Source: Massilia kyonggiensis (GTDB lineage: Bacteria; Pseudomonadota; Gammaproteobacteria; Burkholderiales; Burkholderiaceae_D). Taken from it: a DNA stretch of 64,000 bases. The notes beneath the pieces are model-generated. The model was not told the origin of the DNA, did not search any database, and saw only the letters and a program-made list of their open reading frames with translations. The number at the start of each line of letters is the position of its first letter. Position 1 is the first letter of the stretch. The position numbers were made by a program, and so were the translations under genes. Shown one piece after another: positions 8,569 through 15,286 of this stretch. Location: assembly GCF_024756235.1 (NCBI RefSeq), contig NZ_JANUGY010000001.1, forward strand, positions 849,711-913,710, given 5' to 3'.

Positions 8569-9015
8569 ATGTCCACGAATACCGTCGAGCTGCACCGCGT
8601 CCTGAAATCCACCGCCGACCGCGTCTACCGCGCCTTCATCACGCCGGCCGCCGTCGCGAAATGGCTGCCGCCGCACGGCTTCACCTGCACCTTGCATGAG
8701 CAGGATGCCCGCGTCGGCGGCCGCCACAAGATGTCCTTCACGAATTTCACGACGGGCGCGAGTCATTCGTTCGGGGGCGAATACCTGGCGCTGGAGCCGG
8801 GTGTCCGCCTCGTCTACACGGATGAATTCGACGATCCCAACCTCCCCGGCCGCATGCAGACGACCGTGCAGCTGCGCGACGTGTTCTGCGGCGTGGAGAT
8901 CAGGATCAGGCAGGAAGGCATCCCGGCCGCGATTCCCGCCGAGATGTGCTACCTCGGCTGGCAGGAATCGCTGCAGTTGCTGGCTCAACTCGTCGAGCCG
9001 GAAATCAAGGAGTAA
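8569..9015 (+). CDS. SRPBCC/AHSA1-domain protein
   Basis: A 148-residue START/SRPBCC-superfamily protein of the Aha1-C-terminal-like (AHSA1) type. It begins with the typical HRVLKSTADRVYRAFITPAAVAKWLPP, has the central GGRHKMSFTNF strand and ends with [22 protein letters not shown]. These small helix-grip proteins bind hydrophobic ligands; the substrate is unknown. RBS AAGGAG lies just upstream of the ATG. An ECF-type promoter candidate precedes it. Its 3' end overlaps the convergent ABM gene by 11 bp. Confidence 0.88.
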   Translation: MSTNTVELHRVLKSTADRVYRAFITPAAVAKWLPPHGFTCTLHEQDARVGGRHKMSFTNFTTGASHSFGGEYLALEPGVRLVYTDEFDDPNLPGRMQTTVQLRDVFCGVEIRIRQEGIPAAIPAEMCYLGWQESLQLLAQLVEPEIKE

Positions 9016-9343
9016 CCAGGTCGGGTGGCACCTCGTCCCGCTCGTGCAGCCCGTAGTCGCGTACGACGGCGGCCACGCGCAGGCGGTACCCGGCAAAGAG
9101 GCCGGCCCGCCCCGCCGCCTGCATGGCGCGATGCGCGGGCAAGGTGCGCCAGCGTTTCACAGCTTCCTCGTCGCGCCAGAACGACAGCGACAGCATCTTC
9201 TCCGGCCGCGTCAGCGATGCGAAACGTTCGATGGACATGAAGCCGTCGATCGCTTCCAGCTCGGGACGCAGCGCGGCGGCCGCGTCCAGGTAATCCTGGC
9301 GCTTGCCGGGCGCCGGCTCCACTTCGAAGATCACGGCGATCAT
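9005..9343 (-). CDS. Antibiotic biosynthesis monooxygenase (ABM) domain protein
   Basis: A 112-residue dimeric alpha/beta-barrel protein of the ABM family: [20 protein letters not shown] at the start, then IERFASL and [16 protein letters not shown], then a tail around [12 protein letters not shown]. The family covers small monooxygenases and heme- or quinone-handling proteins. ATG at 9343 chosen because it opens the barrel's first strand; the longer reading frame adds only arginine-rich noise. It overlaps the NIPSNAP gene by four bases (ATGA), so the two are co-translated. Confidence 0.85.
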   Translation of the reverse strand: MIAVIFEVEPAPGKRQDYLDAAAALRPELEAIDGFMSIERFASLTRPEKMLSLSFWRDEEAVKRWRTLPAHRAMQAAGRAGLFAGYRLRVAAVVRDYGLHERDEVPPDLVTP

Positions 9344-9645
9344 GCGACGTTCTCCACGAACGTGCGCTCCTCGCGCAGGATGAAGCGTTGTTCGCGCGCG
9401 AACGCGAAGTTCGCGACCGCTTCGTCGTCTTTCTTCAGGCGCAGCCGGTAGGCTTCGTAATCGGCCAGGCTGTCGAAGCCGACGAGGCCCCACGCCTCGT
9501 AATTCGTCCCCTCATGCGGCAGGAAATAGCCGAGCAGGCGACCGCCGAGCCGCGGGATGATGCGGCCCCAGTTCTCCGAATACTCGCGGAAGGCGTCGCG
9601 TTTGACAGGGTCGATCTCGTAGCGGATGAAACAGGTGATCGGCAT
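9340..9645 (-). CDS. NIPSNAP-family protein
   Basis: A 101-residue NIPSNAP-type alpha/beta-barrel protein: [19 protein letters not shown], then [32 protein letters not shown], then a helix with DYEAYRLRL. Start at the ATG 9645, which has a GGAG ribosome site a few bases ahead. It is first in a two-gene operon with the ABM gene, so two related dimeric barrel proteins are produced together. Function unknown. Confidence 0.87.
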   Translation of the reverse strand: MPITCFIRYEIDPVKRDAFREYSENWGRIIPRLGGRLLGYFLPHEGTNYEAWGLVGFDSLADYEAYRLRLKKDDEAVANFAFAREQRFILREERTFVENVA

Positions 9646-9727
9646 GATGGCTCCTCGTAACGTTGAAGCGCCATGGTAGCCACTGGCCCTGCCCAAATGC
9701 TTCGGCTAAGATCGAAGTTTGACGTCC

Positions 9728-9749
9728 TCCCGGCCCTAGACGGCCGGGA
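9728..9749 (-). repeat. Right-end hairpin of the TnpB element
   Basis: An 8-bp perfect stem (9728-9735 with 9742-9749) and a 6-nt loop. The tnpB TAG stop codon lies inside the loop. In IS605-type elements this hairpin is part of the right end and of the reRNA/omegaRNA scaffold made from the tnpB 3' region. Confidence 0.75.
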
Positions 9750-10788
9750 TTCCTACCGCTAGCGTCGCACGTCCGCGACGGAGAATGTTTATCGCAGCAT
9801 TGATATCGCGATCATGCTGACAACCGCAAACGCTACACTGCCACTCTCTTATTCCAAGATCTGCGATACCTTTCGGCCGCGAATCGGGCATGACGCCACA
9901 ATTCGAACAGACTTGGGAAGTAAAGCTTTCGTCGACTTCCTCGAACCACGCGCCATGCTTAACAGCCTTGTACGCCAGTTGATTTCGGAAGCTCGACCAG
10001 CCAGCATCAAGAACAGACTTCGCCATACCGGTCCTGGCGAGTCTGGCGGCGGCCACATTGCCGACCGCGATATAGTCGAATTGCCGGACAATGCGGTCCG
10101 AGAGCTTGTGCAGAAAGTCGGTGCGACGGTTCGCAATTTTTGCGTGGATCGCCCTGACGCGGCGCTTCTTATTGGCGCGCTGCGCCAGCGCGAGAGCTTG
10201 CTCGGCCCCACGATAGATACGCTGCGCTTCAATCTTTTCGCCGGTGGAAAGCGTCGCAAAGTCTTTCAGGCCGAGGTCAATACCGACACCGCGCAACGGT
10301 CGACGGGCACTGCTATCGAGTGTGACCACATCGATCACGATATTTAGGTACCAGTTCCCTCGCGCGTCGCGCGAAAAGTTCGTTCCATCCCTGATCTTCC
10401 CTTCGGGCAGCGGCCGGCTGTTAAAGACGCGGAAGGTATTGCCTGCGAAGCGAAACGCATCACCTTCCCGCTTCAGTTCCCGTCCCTTGATCGGCACCCA
10501 ACCCAACGAGCGCTTGCCGCGATAGCGAAGAAACGGGCGCTTCCTTTGCAAACGCGATTGCGCATACTGTTCGCAAACCGCATTCACGGTCCCGGAATGC
10601 AGGCCCAGTTCCTTGCTGCTGCCGGTCGTCAGCCTGTTCAGGTCAAAGCCCGACAGCCAGGGTCGGCCAAAACGCAGCGCATCCTTTTGCCGATCGTTGC
10701 AGTAATTCCAGACAAAGTTACACGCACGAGACTGCCTGTTGAGCAGCCCGTTATAGGACTTCACGCGGTAGCGATAAACAAGGATCAT
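9736..10788 (-). CDS. tnpB: TnpB/OrfB-type RNA-guided nuclease homologue, IS605-type
   Basis: A 350-residue TnpB. The N-terminal helix-turn-helix region begins MILVYRYRVKSYNGLLNRQ, the usual start for this group, so the ATG at 10788 is preferred over the upstream one. RuvC-I is GVGIDLGLKDFATL (Asp about 171). The zinc ribbon is CSNCG ... CSVCG (Cys about 294, 297, 318, 321). RuvC-III is HDRDINAAINIL (about 325-336). The RuvC-II position, normally I-V-x-E-D-L, reads AVGNVAAARLA (about 241-251), so the canonical glutamate is missing. A run of acidic residues, WFEEVDESF (about 281-289), precedes the zinc ribbon and could supply a substitute. The protein is otherwise full length and undisrupted. 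Confidence 0.9.
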   Translation of the reverse strand: MILVYRYRVKSYNGLLNRQSRACNFVWNYCNDRQKDALRFGRPWLSGFDLNRLTTGSSKELGLHSGTVNAVCEQYAQSRLQRKRPFLRYRGKRSLGWVPIKGRELKREGDAFRFAGNTFRVFNSRPLPEGKIRDGTNFSRDARGNWYLNIVIDVVTLDSSARRPLRGVGIDLGLKDFATLSTGEKIEAQRIYRGAEQALALAQRANKKRRVRAIHAKIANRRTDFLHKLSDRIVRQFDYIAVGNVAAARLARTGMAKSVLDAGWSSFRNQLAYKAVKHGAWFEEVDESFTSQVCSNCGVMPDSRPKGIADLGIREWQCSVCGCQHDRDINAAINILRRGRATLAVGIPAV

Positions 10789-10890
10789 TCTGTAATCATA
10801 TACAGCATCCTTGGTAACTAAAAGGCTCGATTGATGTACAGCCAACTCCTTTCACCTCAACCTGAACAACAGGTTTTTCGGAGCATATAA

Positions 10891-11622
10891 ATGAGAGACG
10901 GACCGAACATCGCCAACATCGCCGCCCTGATCGGCGACCAGGCGCGCGCCGAGGTGCTGAACGTGCTGATGAGCGGCATGGCGCTGACGGCGACGGAACT
11001 GGCCGACGCCGCCGGCGTCACGCGCCAGACGATCAGCACGCACCTCGCCAAGCTGCGCGAGGCGGGCCTGCTCGCCGTCGAGGCGCAAGGACGGCACCGC
11101 TATTTCCGCATCGCCGACGCCGACGTCGCGCACCTGCTCGAATCCATGATGGGCATCGCGTTCGGCACGGGCGCCGTGCGCGTGCGCTCCAGTCCCCGCG
11201 AGCCGGCGCTGCGCAAGGCGCGCGTCTGCTACGACCATCTCGCGGGCGAACTCGGGGTGCTCGTCTACGAAAGCCTGGCCCGGCGCGGCGCGTTCGCGCT
11301 GGATGCGGGCGGCGTCGCGCTGACCGACCATGGCCGTGCACTGATCGCGGCCATCGGCATCGATCCATTGCCGTCGGCCGCGCGCCGGCCGCTGTGCCGC
11401 CATTGCCTGGACTGGAGCGAGCGCCGCCATCACCTGGCCGGCGCCCTCGGGACGGCGCTGCTGGACCGCTTCCAGCAACTGGGCTGGGCGCGCCGCGTGC
11501 CGGAGTCGCGCGTGCTCGCGTTCAGCGCGGATGGCGAAGCGGCGCTCCGGGCCTGGCTCGACGAGGTCAAGCCAACGACGGCCGCCCCTGCCCCAGGATC
11601 CGCGCCAGCAGCGGGCGCTTGA
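10891..11622 (+). CDS. ArsR-type winged-helix transcriptional regulator
   Basis: A 243-residue regulator. An ArsR-like winged helix fills about residues 8-85 (ALIGDQARAEVLNVLMSG, then TATELADAAGVTRQTISTHLAKLREAGLL as the helix-turn-helix). A C-terminal region of about 140 residues follows, with LCRHCLDWSERRHHLAGALG, which carries Cys and His residues able to bind metal or haem. That C-terminal type is seen in larger ArsR-like regulators of unknown ligand. The TnpB element ends just upstream, so its native promoter region may have been rearranged. The last 56 bp overlap the convergent Fur-box gene. Confidence 0.85.
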   Translation: MRDGPNIANIAALIGDQARAEVLNVLMSGMALTATELADAAGVTRQTISTHLAKLREAGLLAVEAQGRHRYFRIADADVAHLLESMMGIAFGTGAVRVRSSPREPALRKARVCYDHLAGELGVLVYESLARRGAFALDAGGVALTDHGRALIAAIGIDPLPSAARRPLCRHCLDWSERRHHLAGALGTALLDRFQQLGWARRVPESRVLAFSADGEAALRAWLDEVKPTTAAPAPGSAPAAGA

Positions 11623-11914
11623 CGGGCGACGGCAGGCCGCGGTCGACAAGATTCGCCCATTTCACGCTCAGTTGTTCGCAGGTGGCGCGCAGCACCGGAT
11701 CGGCATCCGGCAGGCGCGCCAGCGCATTCAGGTGGCGCTCGATCACCGAGGCCAGTTTCACGCACGGACCGTCGCCGCTCGCGCGGTCGCACGCGTCGGC
11801 GTTGTTCACCGTGTATTGCGACATCAGATGCAGCAGCGCCGCCACGAGCAGTTCGTGGCGCGTGGTGCGCCGCCCATCCGGCGTGTTCAGTTCTTCCAGC
11901 AGATCGTCGTCCAT
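11567..11914 (-). CDS. Unknown protein, 115 aa, preceded by a Fur box
   Basis: I do not recognise this family with confidence. It is a soluble, largely helical protein: MDDDLLEELNTPDG, a histidine-containing helix (RRTTRHELLVAALLHLMSQY), two cysteines around ADACDRASGDGPCVK, then IERHLNALARLPDADPVLRATCEQL and a basic tail. No signal peptide. A good ribosome site (GAGG) lies ahead of the ATG, and a nearly perfect Fur-type palindrome sits about 20 bp upstream. Iron-repressed expression is therefore likely. The 3' end overlaps the convergent ArsR-type gene by 56 bp. Confidence 0.7.
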   Translation of the reverse strand: MDDDLLEELNTPDGRRTTRHELLVAALLHLMSQYTVNNADACDRASGDGPCVKLASVIERHLNALARLPDADPVLRATCEQLSVKWANLVDRGLPSPVKRPLLARILGQGRPSLA

Positions 11915-11932
11915 AAGCCCTCCTCGCTAATC

Positions 11933-11953
11933 AAATGAGAATGATTCTCGTTT
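11933..11953 (-). promoter_or_regulatory. Fur box
   Basis: The palindrome GAGAATGATTCTC (11937-11949) sits within AAATGAGAATGATTCTCGTTT. It closely fits the classic Fur operator built from GATAAT/ATTATC-type hexamers. It is placed directly upstream of the leftward 115-residue gene and is the only such site noticed in the window. Confidence 0.8.
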
Positions 11954-11993
11954 CGATTATGGATCGGGACGGTGCCGAAGGCAAGCGAAAAAA

Positions 11994-12962
11994 TCAGAGC
12001 CGTGTTTCGCGCGCGGCGCGCAGGAATTCGTCCAGCACCGGCGTACAGTCGAGCAGGTCGCCGCCGGTGGCGCGGTGGAATTCCGGATGCCATTGCAAGC
12101 CCATCACGAACGGCGCACGCTGGTAGCGGATGGCCTCGACGACGCCGTCCGGCTCGGACATCGCTTCCACGTGGATGTCGCGGCCGAGGTCCTTGACGGC
12201 CTGGTGGTGGATCGAGTTCACGACGGCGCGCTCGTGCTTGGGGAACATCTTGCGCAGCGACGAGCCGTGCGGGAAGACGATGGAGTGCCGGTGCGCGTCG
12301 TAGATGTCGTGCACGTGAGGCTGGGCGCCGGCAACGTTCGTCACGATATCCTGGTGCAACGTGCCGCCGAACGCGACGTTGATCAGCTGGCACCCGCGGC
12401 AGATGCCCAGCACGGGTTTGCCCGCGTCGACGAACTCATGCAGCAGTTCCAGTTCGTAGACGTCGCGCGCGCGGTCGCCGCTCCATTCGGGCCGCGTCGG
12501 CGTTTCGGAATACGTCATCGGCGACACGTCCGCGCCGCCCTGCAGCACGAGACCGTCCAGGTGGCGCGCGTAATGGCGCATCGTGATGTTGCTGGGGTGG
12601 AGGAGCCCGTTCGTATTGACGGTCGGGACCATGAACACGAGCACGTCGCGCGACATCACCCATTGCGCGATCGATTCCTCGAGGTATTGCAGGTTCTTGC
12701 TGCGCAAGCCCTTCGCGCCCTCTTCCGGGTGGAAAATCCGCGCAGAGACGCCGATGCGCAGCGTGCGGCGCATGAAATCACGATTGAACTTGTCGGCCAG
12801 GGCGCGCCAGCGCGAGCGCAGCACGCGGCCGGCCAGGTTCAGCGGCGTGTCGTCGGTACGGAGGTAGCGCGACGCATTGCCGCTGGCGCGCCGGTCCGGC
12901 ACCCGCTGCGGCGGTCCGGCGTCTGTTGGTTCATTAGCGTGCTTGTCATTGTCCTGAGCCAT
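11994..12962 (-). CDS. Class I glutamine amidotransferase-like hydrolase (peptidase C26, gamma-glutamyl-GABA hydrolase type)
   Basis: A 322-residue PuuD-like peptidase C26 protein. After a charged N-terminal extension of about 65 residues the domain begins at LRIGVSARIF. It contains DGLVLQGGADVSP, the nucleophile elbow GKPVLGICRGCQLINVAFGG with the catalytic Cys, and the C-terminal QWHPEFH with the His-Glu pair. PuuD-type enzymes hydrolyse gamma-glutamyl amides such as gamma-glutamyl-GABA in putrescine breakdown. No other puu gene is nearby, so the substrate remains open. The N-terminal extension is longer than in PuuD. Confidence 0.85.
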   Translation of the reverse strand: MAQDNDKHANEPTDAGPPQRVPDRRASGNASRYLRTDDTPLNLAGRVLRSRWRALADKFNRDFMRRTLRIGVSARIFHPEEGAKGLRSKNLQYLEESIAQWVMSRDVLVFMVPTVNTNGLLHPSNITMRHYARHLDGLVLQGGADVSPMTYSETPTRPEWSGDRARDVYELELLHEFVDAGKPVLGICRGCQLINVAFGGTLHQDIVTNVAGAQPHVHDIYDAHRHSIVFPHGSSLRKMFPKHERAVVNSIHHQAVKDLGRDIHVEAMSEPDGVVEAIRYQRAPFVMGLQWHPEFHRATGGDLLDCTPVLDEFLRAARETRL

Positions 12963-13258
12963 GATCTCAATATATCCTTGCGACGGTCGCGCACGATTCG
13001 TTTTAAAAAAAATATCGTTTTAGTAATGAATTACCCGTTGGCCGCCCGCACATGGACAGGATGCCGGGATGCCGCAGACTTGGCAATCCGTGCAACGAAC
13101 ACTTGCAAACTTGCGCTTAACAGGCAAAAATACTGTATTTCCATACAGTTGTTTTGCCTATCCACGTCGTCCCGTCCCTTGGAACACACCGCGTGAAGTC
13201 GCTTATTTTCCGCGCGACAAGATAGAATGCGCAGCATTCGAATGATTGAAGATCAAGC
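12963..13258. other. Divergent intergenic region between the C26 hydrolase and parE
   Basis: About 296 bp without a convincing gene. It is AT-richer than its surroundings near 13000-13050 (runs of T and A, with CGTTTTA repeated twice). It also holds a long LexA-like palindrome at 13122-13159 and a short perfect inverted repeat (GAATGC, 3 nt, GCATTC at 13225-13239) in the presumed parE leader. TAGAAT at 13223-13228 is a possible -10 box. Confidence 0.6.
13122..13159. promoter_or_regulatory. Extended LexA-like palindrome
   Basis: Arms of 17 nt (13122-13138 and 13143-13159) pair at 15 of 17 positions around a TTCC centre. The core is CTGT (13133-13136), 8 bases, ACAG (13145-13148), which is the exact LexA/SOS-box spacing. 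A weak promoter candidate TTGCGC-N17-TGTATT (13111-13139) overlaps it. Either parE or the leftward hydrolase could be controlled. Confidence 0.6.
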
Positions 13259-15259
13259 ATGGCCACCAAGAAACCCGCACCCGATTACAGCGAATCATCC
13301 ATCCGCGTCCTGAAAGGACTGGAGCCCGTCAAGCAGCGTCCGGGCATGTACACCCGCACCGAGAATCCGCTGCACATCATCCAGGAAGTGATCGACAACG
13401 CCTCGGACGAGGCGCTGGGCGGCCACTGCAAGAACATCGACGTGACGATGAACGCGGACGGTTCCATCACCGTCGAGGACGACGGCCGCGGCATCCCGGT
13501 CGGCCTGCATCCGGAAGAAGGCGTCTCGACCGTCGAGATCGTGTTCACCCGCTTGCACGCCGGCGGCAAGTTCGACAAGGGTTCCGGTGGCGCCTATGCG
13601 TTCTCGGGCGGCCTGCACGGCGTCGGCGTGTCCGTCACGAACGCGCTGTCCAAGCGCCTGGAAATCACCGTGTGGCGCAAGGACGACGACGGCAACGGCG
13701 TGCACAAGCTCGTGTTCGCGGACGGCGACGTCATCGAACCGCTGACCTCCGAGCCGTTCGAACGCGGCGGCAAGAAGAACGGCACCCGCGTCACCGCCTG
13801 GCCGGACGGCAAATACTTTGATTCGCCGAACATCCCGATGAGCGAGCTGCAGCGCCTGTTGCGCTCGAAGGCCGTGCTGCTGCCGGGCGTCACCGTCACG
13901 CTGACCAACGCGAAGACGGGCGACAAGCAGACCTGGCGCTACGACGAAGGCCTGCGCGGCTACCTGACGGAAGCGCTGGCGCAGACGGCGGGCGGTGGCC
14001 AGACCCTGATCCCGCTGTTCGAAGGCGCGCAATACGCGGCTGCCGGCGATGAGGGTTTCGCGGAAGGCGAAGGCGCGGCGTGGGTCGTCGCGTGGACGGA
14101 AGAAGGCGCCGTCGTGCGCGAATCGTACGTCAACCTCATCCCGACGCCGAGCGGCGGCACGCACGAATCCGGCCTGCGCGACGGCCTGTTCGGCGCGGTG
14201 AAGAACTTCGTCGAGATGCACTCGCTGCTGCCGAAGGGCGTCAAGCTGCTGCCGGAAGACGTGTTCGCGCGCGTCTCCTTCGTGCTGTCCGCGAAAGTGC
14301 TGGACCCGCAGTTCCAGGGCCAGACGAAGGAACGCCTGAACTCGCGCGACGCGGTGAAACTCGTGTCGACGTTCACCAAGCCGCCGCTCGAACTGTGGCT
14401 GAACCAGCACGTCGAATACGGCCGTAAGCTGGCGGAACTCGTCATCAAGCAGGCGCAGTCGCGTCTCCGTTCGCTGCAAAAGGTCGAGAAGAAGAAGTCG
14501 TCCGGCGTGGCCGTCTTGCCGGGCAAGCTGACCGACTGCGAATCGACGGACATCACCCGCAACGAGTTGTTCCTCGTCGAGGGCGATTCGGCGGGCGGCT
14601 CCGCGAAGATGGGCCGCGACAAGGAATTCCAGGCGATCCTGCCGCTGCGCGGCAAGGTGCTGAACACGTGGGAAACGGACCGCGACCGCCTGTTCGCGAA
14701 CAACGAGATCCACGACATCGCGGTGGCGATCGGCGTCGATCCGCACGGCCCGGACGATAGCCCGGACCTGTCGGGCCTGCGCTACGGGAAGATCTGCATC
14801 CTGTCCGATGCGGACGTCGACGGCTCGCACATCCAGGTGCTGCTGCTGACCCTCTTCTTCAAGCATTTCCCTGCCCTCTTCAAGAATGGCCACGTGTGCG
14901 TCGCACGCCCGCCGCTGTACCGCGTGGACGTGCCGGCGCGCGGCAAGAAGCCGATCCAGAAGCTGTATGCGCTGGACGACGGCGAGCTGCTCGCCATCGA
15001 GGACAAGCTCAAGAAGGAAGGCCTGAAGGAAGGCGTGTGGAGCATCTCCCGCTTCAAGGGCCTGGGCGAGATGAACGCCGAGCAGCTGTGGGAAACGACG
15101 ATGAACCCGGACACCCGCCGCCTGCTGCCGGTCGCTTTCGGCGACTACGGCCTGGCCGAGTCGTCGGCGCGCTTCAACATGCTGATGGGTAAAGGCGAAG
15201 CCGCCGCCCGCCGTGCGTGGCTGGAAGAGCACGGGAACGAGACGGAAGCGGACATCTAA
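13259..15259 (+). CDS. parE: DNA topoisomerase IV subunit B
   Basis: A 666-residue type IIA topoisomerase ATPase subunit, full length for ParE. The GHKL ATPase site is visible as QEVIDNASDEA (about 42-52), EDDGRGIPVG (about 73-82) and GGLHGVGVS (117-125). The TOPRIM domain has LVEGDSAGGSAKMGRD, LPLRGKVLNTW and DADVDGSHI. The C-terminus carries GLGEMNAEQLWETTMNP. It makes the A2B2 enzyme that decatenates daughter chromosomes, together with ParC encoded 27 bp downstream. The operon arrangement parE-parC on one transcript is clear. A LexA-like palindrome lies about 100 bp upstream. Confidence 0.97.
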   Translation: MATKKPAPDYSESSIRVLKGLEPVKQRPGMYTRTENPLHIIQEVIDNASDEALGGHCKNIDVTMNADGSITVEDDGRGIPVGLHPEEGVSTVEIVFTRLHAGGKFDKGSGGAYAFSGGLHGVGVSVTNALSKRLEITVWRKDDDGNGVHKLVFADGDVIEPLTSEPFERGGKKNGTRVTAWPDGKYFDSPNIPMSELQRLLRSKAVLLPGVTVTLTNAKTGDKQTWRYDEGLRGYLTEALAQTAGGGQTLIPLFEGAQYAAAGDEGFAEGEGAAWVVAWTEEGAVVRESYVNLIPTPSGGTHESGLRDGLFGAVKNFVEMHSLLPKGVKLLPEDVFARVSFVLSAKVLDPQFQGQTKERLNSRDAVKLVSTFTKPPLELWLNQHVEYGRKLAELVIKQAQSRLRSLQKVEKKKSSGVAVLPGKLTDCESTDITRNELFLVEGDSAGGSAKMGRDKEFQAILPLRGKVLNTWETDRDRLFANNEIHDIAVAIGVDPHGPDDSPDLSGLRYGKICILSDADVDGSHIQVLLLTLFFKHFPALFKNGHVCVARPPLYRVDVPARGKKPIQKLYALDDGELLAIEDKLKKEGLKEGVWSISRFKGLGEMNAEQLWETTMNPDTRRLLPVAFGDYGLAESSARFNMLMGKGEAAARRAWLEEHGNETEADI

Positions 15260-15286
15260 TAGCGCCGAACACGAACAAAGAACATC

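Larger units (their letters stand above)
9719..10845 (-). mobile_element. TnpB-only IS200/IS605-type element (left end approximate)
   Basis: The element carries only a tnpB gene; no Y1 transposase (TnpA) is present, so it would need help in trans to move. The right end is well marked on the minus strand: the tnpB 3' end forms a hairpin and is followed by GGACGTCAA, matching the usual right-end layout of this IS group, with the boundary near 9719. The left end was not located; it lies somewhere between the tnpB start (10788) and the ArsR start (10891). Base composition is clearly less GC-rich than the neighbours, indicating transfer. Confidence 0.7.

Noticed and set aside
13031..13237. A 68-codon leftward frame across the LexA-like palindrome, as a possible SOS peptide
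   Set aside because: No ribosome site at its start or at an internal ATG, no hydrophobic segment, and the palindrome would lie inside the frame.
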